Positions 1 through 8,436 of a DNA stretch of 64,000 nt are shown here, piece by piece. The position numbers and the translations under genes were made by a program. The notes beneath the pieces are model-generated. The model was given only the letters and a program-made list of their open reading frames with translations. It made no database searches and had not been told where the DNA came from. The first letter of the stretch is position 1. The number at the start of each line of letters is the position of its first letter. This DNA comes from Virgisporangium ochraceum (GTDB taxonomy: Bacteria > Actinomycetota > Actinomycetes > Mycobacteriales > Micromonosporaceae): positions 1 through 64,000 of the forward strand of contig NZ_BOPH01000142.1 of NCBI RefSeq assembly GCF_016863655.1, given 5' to 3'.

Positions 1-51
1 GGCGGGGAGGGGCGTTGTGCCACACGGATCCCGGGAAACTGACGCAGGACG

Positions 52-1230
52 CTAGGTAGCGACGGTCACCTCCTTCCACAGGCCCTGCGGGTGCGTCCGC
101 ACCCCCTCGAACGCCGCCTCGTCGAGCGACGAGACCACCGTCCGCGGCGCCTTCAGCAGGGAGTCGACCAGTTCCTTCTTGGGAATGTGCGCCCAGCGCT
201 CGATCAGCCGCACCGACAGCAGCGACGTGACCCCGCGGAACACGTCGCTCGCCACCTCGACCGGCGTGCCGTTGTGGCTGCCGTGGTGGCTGATCTTGTA
301 GAGGGTGGTGCGCCCGAGCAGCGACCGCACGTCGGCGTCGTCGAGCAGTGGGCGCCAGGCGCCCCACTGGGCGTCACCCGGAAACAGCAGCAGCGCCTCA
401 CCGACCTGCAGCAGGAACATCACGCTGGTGTTGTTCACCGCGCGGTCGAGCAGCGACGCGGCGGTCAACGTGTCGACCGGCTCCTCGCGGAACGACTCCA
501 GCAGCTTGTCGTCGACCGCGAGGTGCGGGTGCCGGCGCGCGAAGTCGGTCGCCGGAACGGCGAAGCCGGGAAAAAGGTCGGTTGGCGCGGACACCCCGGC
601 GACGGCCGCGTTCAACCATCGCTGGCCCTTCGGCGGGTCCATCACGGCGAGGTGACGCGGGTCGCGCGGCGGCCCGAGAAAGTAGACGCACCCGCCCCGC
701 ACCCCCGGAAGCGGGTGCGCCTTGGCGCCCTGCGCCGACACGTACCGCCGGCGGGGCTGGCCGGCGAAGCCGTTCTGCAGCACCCACATCGCGTCGTCGT
801 TGCTGAGCGAGTTCATCACGAACGCGGCCCGCTCGTCGTCGCCGCCGGCCGCGAAGTGCCCGTGCAGCGTGAGCGCCGCCGCCTGCTGGCGGTTGCGCAG
901 GGCCACCGCGTCGGCGTCCTCCGGATCCTCGACCCAGGGCAGCCACACCTCGCCGACCTCGACGTCGTGCCAGCGCTCGTTGTCGAAGCCGGCGATGTGG
1001 TCGCGGTGGCGGTGGGTGGCGACCACGACGTCGAGGCGCGGCCGGTCGTCGGAGTCGGCGGCCACGGTCGCGATGATGTCCTCGACGACCGTGTCGAGGG
1101 CATGCACGCTCGCGCCGTGCATGTGCACACCGCAGTCGATCAGCATCCGCCACGGCCGGCCGCGCCGCGGCACGGTCACCAGAAAGGCGTCACCGAAACC
1201 GACGTTGTACATCCGCACGGTCGCGACCAC
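52..1230 (-). CDS. Metallo-beta-lactamase-fold hydrolase
   Basis: 392 residues. The motif THRHRDH near residue 72 is the HxHxDH zinc site of the metallo-beta-lactamase fold, and a late SHHGSHNG segment near residue 315 resembles the distal His motif of ComEC/Rec2-like members. No signal peptide or membrane segment is visible, so it is probably cytoplasmic; the substrate is unknown. The GTG start has a strong GGGAGGG ribosome site five bases upstream. It is the last gene of a three-gene minus-strand operon, 12 bp after the metalloprotease gene. The fold is secure; nuclease or other specificity is not assignable. Confidence 0.85.
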   Translation of the reverse strand: MVATVRMYNVGFGDAFLVTVPRRGRPWRMLIDCGVHMHGASVHALDTVVEDIIATVAADSDDRPRLDVVVATHRHRDHIAGFDNERWHDVEVGEVWLPWVEDPEDADAVALRNRQQAAALTLHGHFAAGGDDERAAFVMNSLSNDDAMWVLQNGFAGQPRRRYVSAQGAKAHPLPGVRGGCVYFLGPPRDPRHLAVMDPPKGQRWLNAAVAGVSAPTDLFPGFAVPATDFARRHPHLAVDDKLLESFREEPVDTLTAASLLDRAVNNTSVMFLLQVGEALLLFPGDAQWGAWRPLLDDADVRSLLGRTTLYKISHHGSHNGTPVEVASDVFRGVTSLLSVRLIERWAHIPKKELVDSLLKAPRTVVSSLDEAAFEGVRTHPQGLWKEVTVAT

Positions 1231-1242
1231 GACGGCCCTCCC

Positions 1243-3045
1243 TCAGAACGCGCTGTCGATACGGGCGAAGTTCAACGACTGCGTGACCCGCGACCCGGCC
1301 TCGACCCACGGCACGAGCAGGTCGTGGCCGTCGAACTGGGCGACCCACTGCCGCACCGCGGCCATCCGTGCCACCCCACCGTCGGTGGCACCGGTCGCGT
1401 TCGGGTCGGTCGGCACGGGCTTGGTGATGACGTGCCGCACGCGCCCGGTCGCGTCGGCGACGACGGTCGCGCCGCCCCGCAGCGGCACCCCGCCCAGCGC
1501 GGCACCGAACTTGCGCTGCACCTCGGCCGGAACCGAGTGCAGGTACCGCACGGCGACGTCGACCCGCAGCTGCCCGTTGGCACCGTGCCGGAACGCCGCG
1601 TGGAACCCGTCGACCTTGATGCGCCCCGGCCCGGTGAGCCCCAGCTTTGCCGCGTTCGCCTGCGCGTACTGGTGCAGCTTCGCCGCCGCCCACGCCGGGT
1701 CGAACACCGGCTTGGTGGCCTGCGCCTCCCCGCGCCGCTCGCGGAACCCGACGGCCGTGTCGAGCACCAGCGCGTTGATCACGTCGCGGTCGATCGGTGG
1801 GAGACCGAGGTCGGCCGCGTCGGGCCACGACAGGGCCTCGTCGGCCAGCGACGACACCGCCGACGGGTAGATGCCGCGGCGCCGGAAGCCCTCGATGAGC
1901 GCGGCGCGCAGGCCGTCTTCGTCGCTCGGGTACAGGTCACGGTCGGCGGTGACGATCGACCGCAGGAAGTCGCTGAACGTGACGTCGACCGGCGGCAGGT
2001 ACTGGAACGACCGGATGCACATCGTGAGGATCCGCTGCGCCGCCCGGCGCGCCTCGGTGGAGACCCGACGCACCAGATCCGGATGCAGAGCGCCCTCGGG
2101 CAGCACCCCGGACCCCGCGGTCGCGATGCGCAGCAGGTCGGCGATGCCGGTCTGGTAGGCGGTGAAGAAGCCGTCGAAGATCGCCGCCACCAGGATCGAC
2201 CCGCGTCGGTGGGGCTCGAACGTCCGGTTGATCAGCGCCGGGTCGGGCGGTTCGCCGATGGCACTGCGCAACGCGCGTCCCATGCCACTGCCCTCACCGA
2301 ACTGCTCGGCCAGGTCGACCAGCGGGGTGCGGGTGGTGAGGTCGGTGCGGTTCTGCTGGATGTACCGGTCGACGATGTCGGGCAGCGTGAAGTGCTGGAA
2401 CAGCGCGACCGCGTCGGCGAACCCCTCGTGGAACGCGTACACGTCGAGGTTCGTCGGGTCCTTGTACCGCTCGCGCAACCGGTGCACCAGCGCGTGCGTC
2501 GCCTCGTGCACGATGATGTCGTGCGACAGGCAGGTGAACACGGTCTGCCCGGGTAGGTTGCGGCCCGGGTTCTTCTCGTCGGCGCGGAAGTACCCGAACT
2601 GCAGCGTGCCGTCCATGTCGGGGTCGAACATCGCGTTGCGGCCGCGGAACGCGTGCGGGAACGCCCGCAGCCGCTTGTCGCCGCGCCACCGGAACCGGCG
2701 ACCCAGCGCCCGCTCGAAGTTCTCCAGCAGCGCGCTGATCACCGCGTAGACCATCTGCTGGTGGAACCGCGGGTCGCGCTCGCTCGGCGGCAGCCCGTCG
2801 AGGAGCAGCACGCGCGGATCGTCGAGGTTGACCGGCTCGTAGTAGCAGCCGGCGACGCTGTCGTAGTCGATGACCTGGATCAGCTCGCCGCTGGGACCGG
2901 GACGCAGCGGCTCGTACGGCACCGAGATCGTCGTCGTCTCCTGGCCCGACAGCCGCGCCACCATCGGGTCGAACGCGTACACCTGCAGCGGACGCCGGTC
3001 GGGCTCCGGGTAGCGGGCGAGAGCGTCCTCCGCGACCGGGCTCAC
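1243..3045 (-). CDS. Gluzincin-type zinc metalloprotease
   Basis: 600 residues. HEATH (HExxH) near residue 179 followed about 25 residues later by HEGFAD gives the zinc ligands and third Glu ligand expected of a gluzincin protease. There is no signal peptide, so the enzyme looks cytoplasmic, unlike secreted thermolysins. The C-terminal ~200 residues contain no motif I recognise. Translation starts with GTG overlapping the TGA of the upstream small membrane-protein gene (GTGA). The MBL-fold gene follows, so a two-hydrolase module with a membrane anchor protein is likely. The protease class is inferred from motifs only. Confidence 0.75.
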   Translation of the reverse strand: MSPVAEDALARYPEPDRRPLQVYAFDPMVARLSGQETTTISVPYEPLRPGPSGELIQVIDYDSVAGCYYEPVNLDDPRVLLLDGLPPSERDPRFHQQMVYAVISALLENFERALGRRFRWRGDKRLRAFPHAFRGRNAMFDPDMDGTLQFGYFRADEKNPGRNLPGQTVFTCLSHDIIVHEATHALVHRLRERYKDPTNLDVYAFHEGFADAVALFQHFTLPDIVDRYIQQNRTDLTTRTPLVDLAEQFGEGSGMGRALRSAIGEPPDPALINRTFEPHRRGSILVAAIFDGFFTAYQTGIADLLRIATAGSGVLPEGALHPDLVRRVSTEARRAAQRILTMCIRSFQYLPPVDVTFSDFLRSIVTADRDLYPSDEDGLRAALIEGFRRRGIYPSAVSSLADEALSWPDAADLGLPPIDRDVINALVLDTAVGFRERRGEAQATKPVFDPAWAAAKLHQYAQANAAKLGLTGPGRIKVDGFHAAFRHGANGQLRVDVAVRYLHSVPAEVQRKFGAALGGVPLRGGATVVADATGRVRHVITKPVPTDPNATGATDGGVARMAAVRQWVAQFDGHDLLVPWVEAGSRVTQSLNFARIDSAF

Positions 3046-3428
3046 TTGAGCCCGCTCACCGCACTCTTGATCAGCTCGGTGAGCTTCTCGGAGTTCGGGT
3101 TCTCCAGACGCGTCGAGCCGTCCTTGTCGATGAACAGCACGGTGCCGCGTCCCAACGTCTTGTCTTTGGTGATCTTGATCTGCTCCTCGCGGGCGTCGAT
3201 CACCATGCCCGGCTTCATGTCGTCCAGGAAGCTCTTGACGGCCTTGGCCAGCGCGACCACCGCGACGGCGCCGAGGATGATCGGCACCACCGCGATGCCG
3301 TGCGCCGGACCCGCGGGAATGGCCGCGTCGGCACCTTCCTGCTTCAGGCGGTACAGGGCCTCGTCGGCGTCGGGGTCGCTGGGCTCGAAGCCGTCCCAGC
3401 GGAATTCAACGGTGGGCTCGTCGACCAT
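3042..3428 (-). CDS. Small membrane protein, unknown function
   Basis: 128 residues from an ATG at 3428. One hydrophobic segment lies at about residues 45-66; the tail (80-128) is a soluble, charged domain. The N-terminal 45 residues are acidic. The stop overlaps the metalloprotease start by four bases, so the two are translationally coupled. The longer open frame running upstream to 4535 is an antisense-frame shadow of the AI-2E permease gene and is not used. No family recognised; it may anchor or regulate the two hydrolases. Confidence 0.7.
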   Translation of the reverse strand: MVDEPTVEFRWDGFEPSDPDADEALYRLKQEGADAAIPAGPAHGIAVVPIILGAVAVVALAKAVKSFLDDMKPGMVIDAREEQIKITKDKTLGRGTVLFIDKDGSTRLENPNSEKLTELIKSAVSGLK

Positions 3429-3493
3429 GGCCGACAGAGTAGCGACAGGGTGCCGGTCCGTAGGGTCCCGGAACCGACACTCCCGGGCGCTCC

Positions 3494-4789
3494 TTAGGGT
3501 GCTTCCGACGCGACGACCACCGAATCGGGTGGTGCCTCCTTGCGTTTCAGGACCAGGAAGCGCACGGCCGTGTTCAGCACCGCGATGATCGGGACGGCCA
3601 CCAGCGCGCCCATGATGCCGGCGAGCACGACCCCCGCCGCTATGCCCACGATCACCGCCAGCGGGTGGATCGCCACCGCCCGGCCCATGATCAGCGGCTG
3701 CAGCACGTGGCCTTCGAGCTGCTGCACCGCGATCACGATGATCAACGCGATCAGCGCCTGCCACGGTCCGCGCTCCACCAGCGTGACCAGCACCGCGACC
3801 GCTCCCGACAGCGTGGCACCGACGATCGGCACGAACGCGAACAGGAACACCAGCGCGGCGAGCGGGAACCACAGGGTCACCTTGAGGAAGTACAGACCGA
3901 TGCCGATGCCGAGCGCGTCGATGAACGCGACCAGCACCGTCGCCCGCACGTAGGCGCCGAGCGTCGCCCACGCGGCGACGCCCGCGTCGTGCACCTGCTC
4001 CTCGGCCCTCCGCGGGAAGATCCGCACCAGGAACCGCCAGATGCGGTCGCCGTCGCGCATGAAGAAGAACGTCGCGAAGAGCACGAGGAAGAACGCGGCC
4101 AGCGCCTCGATGGTGGCGGTGGCGGTGGACTGCGCGGTGCTGACGAACCGGCCCTGGTTCTCGGTGAGCCAGTTCTGCGCGGTCTCGATCGCGTTGTCGA
4201 TCTGCCTGGTCTCGAGCTTCAGGGGACCGTCCTGCAGCCAGTCGCGCACCCGCGTGGCACCGACGGTGGCGTTGCGGGAGAGCACGTCGAACTTGTCGAC
4301 GATCTGCGTGACCACCAGCGTCAACGTGCCGATCACCGCGGCCAGCCCGGCGACCAGCACCAGCCCGGCCGCCAGCGACGGCGGGAACTTCGCCTTGACC
4401 CGCAGGAACCGCACCAGCGGCCCGAGCAGCGCCGACAGCAGCAGCGCGATCGCCAGCGGGATGACGACGTGCGACAGCCGGCCGACCAGGTAAAGCACCC
4501 CGGCCAGCGCCACGGCCAGGATGATCAGCCGCCACGCGTAGGCGGCGGCGATGCGCAGCTCCTTGGAGACCTCGGAGTCGTCGCGGCTCGACACCGACGG
4601 TGCCGTGGCGATGGGCGGATCGGCACGCACGCCGTTGCCCGACTGCGGACTCTCCACCGCCTGCTTCGCGATGATCTCGGGACCACCGAGGGCCTCGACG
4701 CTCGCCTCGCGCTCACGTTCCCGCATGGTGGCCCGGGTCGCCGAGTAGAAGCGCCGGAAGCCCGAACCGACCCGTTGCAACCGGCCCAC
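3494..4789 (-). CDS. AI-2E family transporter (UPF0118)
   Basis: 431-residue polytopic protein. Hydrophobic segments are spread over residues ~85-410, with the usual family layout of two N-terminal helices, a soluble stretch (about 150-220) and a C-terminal helix bundle including a conserved PLIMG motif. The first 80 residues are hydrophilic. Members export small molecules or exchange ions; the substrate cannot be told from sequence. The GTG start is preceded by AAGGGGG. It is monocistronic and transcribed away from the GroES-like gene. Confidence 0.85.
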   Translation of the reverse strand: MGRLQRVGSGFRRFYSATRATMREREREASVEALGGPEIIAKQAVESPQSGNGVRADPPIATAPSVSSRDDSEVSKELRIAAAYAWRLIILAVALAGVLYLVGRLSHVVIPLAIALLLSALLGPLVRFLRVKAKFPPSLAAGLVLVAGLAAVIGTLTLVVTQIVDKFDVLSRNATVGATRVRDWLQDGPLKLETRQIDNAIETAQNWLTENQGRFVSTAQSTATATIEALAAFFLVLFATFFFMRDGDRIWRFLVRIFPRRAEEQVHDAGVAAWATLGAYVRATVLVAFIDALGIGIGLYFLKVTLWFPLAALVFLFAFVPIVGATLSGAVAVLVTLVERGPWQALIALIIVIAVQQLEGHVLQPLIMGRAVAIHPLAVIVGIAAGVVLAGIMGALVAVPIIAVLNTAVRFLVLKRKEAPPDSVVVASEAP

Positions 4790-4867
4790 TTGTCCCCCTT
4801 AACCAGCGGCTTCTCGCCGCGTTCACCGTAGCGTGCCCAGGAAAGGCGGCGGTGTACCGTCACTGCC

Positions 4868-5209
4868 GTGAGTCACCCTGACGATTCCTCCGAGAACGGA
4901 CTGCCCATCCGTCTCCTCCACGATCGAATCCTGGTCCGCCTCGAAGGTGCCGAGGGTGAGCGCCGCTCCTCGGCGGGAATCGTCATTCCGGCGACGGCGT
5001 CGGTGGGCAAGCGGCTGTCGTGGGCCACCGCGGTCGGCGTCGGCCCCAATGTGCGCATGGTCGTCTCGGGCGACCGCGTGCTGTTCGACCCCGACGAGCG
5101 CTCGGAGGTCGAACTGCACGGCCGCGACTACATCCTGCTCCGCGAACGCGACGTCCACGCCGTGGCGGCGAGGCGCGTCGAGAACGACGCGACCGGCCTC
5201 TACCTGTAG
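4868..5209 (+). CDS. GroES-like co-chaperonin (Cpn10 fold), orphan
   Basis: 113 residues, near the usual Cpn10 length of about 100. It has the family's opening LHDRILVR motif, a variable mobile-loop region (residues ~30-50) and the GDRVLFDP segment. No groEL gene adjoins it and the mobile loop lacks an obvious hydrophobic IVL tripeptide except AGIVIP, so it may serve a distant GroEL or a specialised role. GTG start; divergent from the AI-2E permease gene with a 78-bp shared upstream region. Confidence 0.8.
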   Translation: MSHPDDSSENGLPIRLLHDRILVRLEGAEGERRSSAGIVIPATASVGKRLSWATAVGVGPNVRMVVSGDRVLFDPDERSEVELHGRDYILLRERDVHAVAARRVENDATGLYL

Positions 5210-5273
5210 GTTCCGGCCTCTATGGGACCGGCGTGAGCGCCGCACATAGCTGGTTTGTCGCCGGGGGAGGCGA

Positions 5274-6959
5274 CTAGCGGTAGGTCGGGTAGCCGTAGCC
5301 GGGCGCCTGTGGCGCCAGCCGCACCGGTACGGGCACCACGGGCTGCTCGGGTGCCGGAACCGCCCGGATGACCCCGTCGGGGAACGCGACCTGGTACTGC
5401 CGCCCGTCCCAGAGAGCCTGTGGAGCGGCCGGGTCGCGGCCGGTGAACACCCGCCGGTACGCGCTGATCGAGTCGAGCAGGCGGCGCTCCTCGGCGAGCG
5501 TCGACTCGAGGTCGTTCGGCCCGACGTTGAGACCCCGCCACATGCCGTCACGCAGGAGCGCGAGCCGGGTGAGGTCGAACTGGTAGGCGCTCATCGCCTT
5601 GGCGCCCTCCGGTCCGGCCACCCGCTTCGCCCACTGCCGGGCCGACAGCCGCCGCCCGATCGTGCCGAGCGCGGCGACCTCCGGCGGCGACAGCCAGCCC
5701 GCACGCACGTACTCGGGCAGCACCCGCTCGGCCAGGCGACCCTCGCCGGCCCGCAGCCACAACGAGTAGCCGACCATCCCGAGGAAGATCGGGATCATCA
5801 CCGCGAAGTAGCCGTACAGGAAGACCAGCGGCTCCTCGGTGACCTGCACCAGCACCGACATGCCGTTCCACGCCCCGTGCAGGATCATCGCCGCCAGCAG
5901 TCCGGCGAGCGGCGCCAGGATCCGGATCCCCTTCGACGGAGACCGCACGGCGATGCCGAGCCCGATCGCCGACATCGAGGTGAACAGCGGATGGGCGAAC
6001 CCGCTCATCAGGATGCGGGCGAAGAACAGCACGACCACGCCCTGCGCACCGGCGACGACCCCGCCCTCCTCGGCCGCGCGGGCGTAGCCGAGCCCACCCA
6101 GGTACAGGATGTTCTCGACGAACGCGAAGCCGGTGGCCGACAGGCCGCAGTAGACGATCGAGTCGATGGTTCCGGAGAAGACCCGCGGGCGGCGCAGGAA
6201 CAGCAGCAGCGGACCGAGGAACTTCATGATCTCCTCGATGACCGGCGCGCACACCACCGTGACGAAGTGCTCCGAGATGTCGTTGCGCTCGAGCAGCCAA
6301 CCGACCCCGGTGTTCACCAGCAGCGCGACGAACGTGGCGACGCAGGCACCCCACGCGAAGCAGAACGCCAGGTACTTGACCGGCTCGGGCTCGTACCGGT
6401 CGAGCCAGAGAAACGCGTAGACCAGCAGCGGCACCGGAATCACCGCGCTGACGATGCCGACCGCGAGCGCCGCCGGTCCGATGTTCACGCCCACGAAGAT
6501 CAGCAGCGCCAGACCGCACAGCCCGATGAACGCACACAGGCTGATGAGCTGGAGCAGCCGCTTCCACTGCATGGTCTTCGGCGGCTTGGGCGCCGCCGCC
6601 CAGGCCTGCGCGGCGGTGTCGAACTCGACGTGCGCGCCGGCGGGCATCAGCCCGGTGCCCTGCGGCGCACCGCCCGGATATGCGGCGGCGGCCGGTGCAC
6701 CGGGATAAGGCTGAACCGGCGGCGGGGGCGCCGGGTACGGCTGCCCGGAGGCCGGCGCGCCCGGATACGACTGGCCCGAGGCCGGCGCGCCCGGATACGG
6801 CTGGCCGGAGGCCGGCGCTCCCGGATAGGCCGGGGTCGGCGCGCCGGAATAGGGCTGGCCTGAAGCCGGCGCACCCGGAGGCGCGGAATCTGGTGACCCG
6901 GGTGGTGGCCCAGCGGCCGGCCGCCCCCAGGGGGACTCGGGCGAGGGCGGCTCACTCAT
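5274..6959 (-). CDS. PrsW-family intramembrane metalloprotease
   Basis: 561 residues. The N-terminal ~110 residues are a disordered Pro/Gly/Ala repeat built of PASGQPYPGA units. The following ~300 residues carry about eight membrane helices with the PrsW signatures EExxK (IEEIMKFLG), FVEN, a His (HPLF) and a HGAWN motif, which form the active site in the membrane. The C-terminal ~150 residues are cytoplasmic and proline-rich at the end. PrsW cleaves an anti-sigma factor in Bacillus; no sigma/anti-sigma pair is nearby, so the substrate is unknown. Confidence 0.88.
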   Translation of the reverse strand: MSEPPSPESPWGRPAAGPPPGSPDSAPPGAPASGQPYSGAPTPAYPGAPASGQPYPGAPASGQSYPGAPASGQPYPAPPPPVQPYPGAPAAAAYPGGAPQGTGLMPAGAHVEFDTAAQAWAAAPKPPKTMQWKRLLQLISLCAFIGLCGLALLIFVGVNIGPAALAVGIVSAVIPVPLLVYAFLWLDRYEPEPVKYLAFCFAWGACVATFVALLVNTGVGWLLERNDISEHFVTVVCAPVIEEIMKFLGPLLLFLRRPRVFSGTIDSIVYCGLSATGFAFVENILYLGGLGYARAAEEGGVVAGAQGVVVLFFARILMSGFAHPLFTSMSAIGLGIAVRSPSKGIRILAPLAGLLAAMILHGAWNGMSVLVQVTEEPLVFLYGYFAVMIPIFLGMVGYSLWLRAGEGRLAERVLPEYVRAGWLSPPEVAALGTIGRRLSARQWAKRVAGPEGAKAMSAYQFDLTRLALLRDGMWRGLNVGPNDLESTLAEERRLLDSISAYRRVFTGRDPAAPQALWDGRQYQVAFPDGVIRAVPAPEQPVVPVPVRLAPQAPGYGYPTYR

Positions 6960-6996
6960 GCGGCCAGCCTACCGACGCTCCCCCGCCGCCGCCGTC

Positions 6997-7818
6997 TCAG
7001 CTGCCCACGGTGCCGCGGGCGACCCAGATCGTCAGGACCGCGAGGAACTCGTCGCGGACGCCGGCGTTCTCGATCGCGGCGAACCAGGTGTCGCGGATGG
7101 ACTCGGGCACCAGGCCGGCCTCGGGCGGAACGGCCGCGTTGAACATCGGCAGCACGAACCCGATCTGTGACGGGTGGGTGAAGTAGCAGACCACCGGGAT
7201 CGCCGTGACGTCGCGCAGGCCCGCCCGGACCAGCCGGCGGCGCAGGGTGCGGCCCATCCCGGTGTGGTGCGGCTGGCCCTGGTTGGCGAAGTGGGCCCGG
7301 ACGGCGTCCATGAGGTCGGCGGGCAGCCCGTCGACGGCCAGCGACTCCCAGTCGGTGTCGACCAGGCACATCCGCCCGCCCGGCCGGGTGACCCGGGCCA
7401 GCTCGGCGATGGCCCGGTCGGGCTCGGCCAGGTGCTGCAGCACCCGCTCGCAGCGCACGCCGTCGAACGTCGCGTCGGGGAAGTCGAGCCGGGTGACGTC
7501 GCCGGTCAGGTACCGGACGGTGCCGCCGTCGTGCCGGTCGGCGGCAGCGGCCACGGTGGCGGCCGAGTAATCCAGTGCCACCACGTCGGCGCCAGCCGCG
7601 GCCAGTTCGCGGGCCACCTCGCCGGCGCCGCATCCCGCGTCGAGCAGGTGCCGGCCCGGTGCCGGGCTCAACGCGTCCCACGCGACCCGCCGGACCCGCT
7701 GGATCTCGGGGTTCGCGGCCATCGACTCCAACGCGCCGATCAACAGGGACGCCATCGGCGCCGACAGGTCGTCGAGCCGGGAGAACGAGGGCGTGCGGGC
7801 AAGAGGCTCGGGAATCAC
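6997..7818 (-). CDS. SAM-dependent class I methyltransferase
   Basis: 273 residues. Motif I LLDAGCGAGEVA (about residue 59) binds S-adenosylmethionine. A DV-ALD motif II and the FDGVRCERVLQHL motif follow, typical of the UbiE/Methyltransf_11 group acting on small molecules. GTG start. It lies upstream of prsW on the same strand with a 37-bp gap and may be cotranscribed. The substrate is unknown. Confidence 0.85.
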   Translation of the reverse strand: MIPEPLARTPSFSRLDDLSAPMASLLIGALESMAANPEIQRVRRVAWDALSPAPGRHLLDAGCGAGEVARELAAAGADVVALDYSAATVAAAADRHDGGTVRYLTGDVTRLDFPDATFDGVRCERVLQHLAEPDRAIAELARVTRPGGRMCLVDTDWESLAVDGLPADLMDAVRAHFANQGQPHHTGMGRTLRRRLVRAGLRDVTAIPVVCYFTHPSQIGFVLPMFNAAVPPEAGLVPESIRDTWFAAIENAGVRDEFLAVLTIWVARGTVGS

Positions 7819-7973
7819 CCGGCCATTCTCAGCCGGTGGGACCCGTACCGGTCCAGTGCTGAGCGTGGTCGTTCTTCCGACAACCGGCTACGTGATCTGT
7901 ATCCCGTTGCGGATGGGCGTCTCGCGGTTGGATGCTTGTGTCAAGCAAGTAATGACGGTGAGGGAGATCCGAG

Positions 7974-8432
7974 ATGACCGGCGACGAGCTCGACGAGTAC
8001 GCGGCGATCAGCCGCGAGCTCGGTCAGTTCATGCGCCGCATGACGCGGATGCAGAGCCGGCGGGCCGATCCCGACGGTCCCGCGCTCGACCGGGCCGCCT
8101 TCCAGCTCCTCCACCGGCTCGTGGCCGACGGCCCGGCCCGGCTGTCCACCCTGGCTGGCGACATGGTGGTCGACCTGTCCGTGGTGAGCCGGCAGGTCGC
8201 CGCACTGGAGGCCGAGGGCCTGGTGGTTCGCACGCCGGATCCGGCCGATCGCCGGGCGAGCCTCATCGCCGCGTCGGATGCTGGAACTGACCTCTTCAAC
8301 CGTAAGCGTGCGCGCTTCCAGCAGTGGTTACGCACGATGCTGTCCGACTGGACCGAGCGGGAGCGGGCCGACTTCGCCCTGCTGATGCGGCGGTTCAACG
8401 CGGCCATGGCAGCCCACGACGAGGGGAAGTAG
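7974..8432 (+). CDS. MarR-family transcriptional regulator
   Basis: 152 residues with a winged helix-turn-helix: helices around LSTLAGDMVVDLSVVSRQV (residues ~55-75) and the wing LVVRTPDPADRRAS, the characteristic DxRxS motif of MarR. It sits four bases before an efflux pump gene, so it probably represses its own operon and is relieved by a pump substrate. The ATG start is preceded by GGGAGATCCGAG. Operator candidates would lie in 7819-7973. Confidence 0.9.
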   Translation: MTGDELDEYAAISRELGQFMRRMTRMQSRRADPDGPALDRAAFQLLHRLVADGPARLSTLAGDMVVDLSVVSRQVAALEAEGLVVRTPDPADRRASLIAASDAGTDLFNRKRARFQQWLRTMLSDWTERERADFALLMRRFNAAMAAHDEGK

Positions 8433-8436
8433 AAAC

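Noticed and set aside
91..2556. Long plus-strand open frame (821 codons) antisense to the MBL and metalloprotease genes.
   Set aside because: Arg/His/Pro-rich low-information translation typical of antisense frames in high-GC DNA; the minus-strand genes have motifs and ribosome sites.
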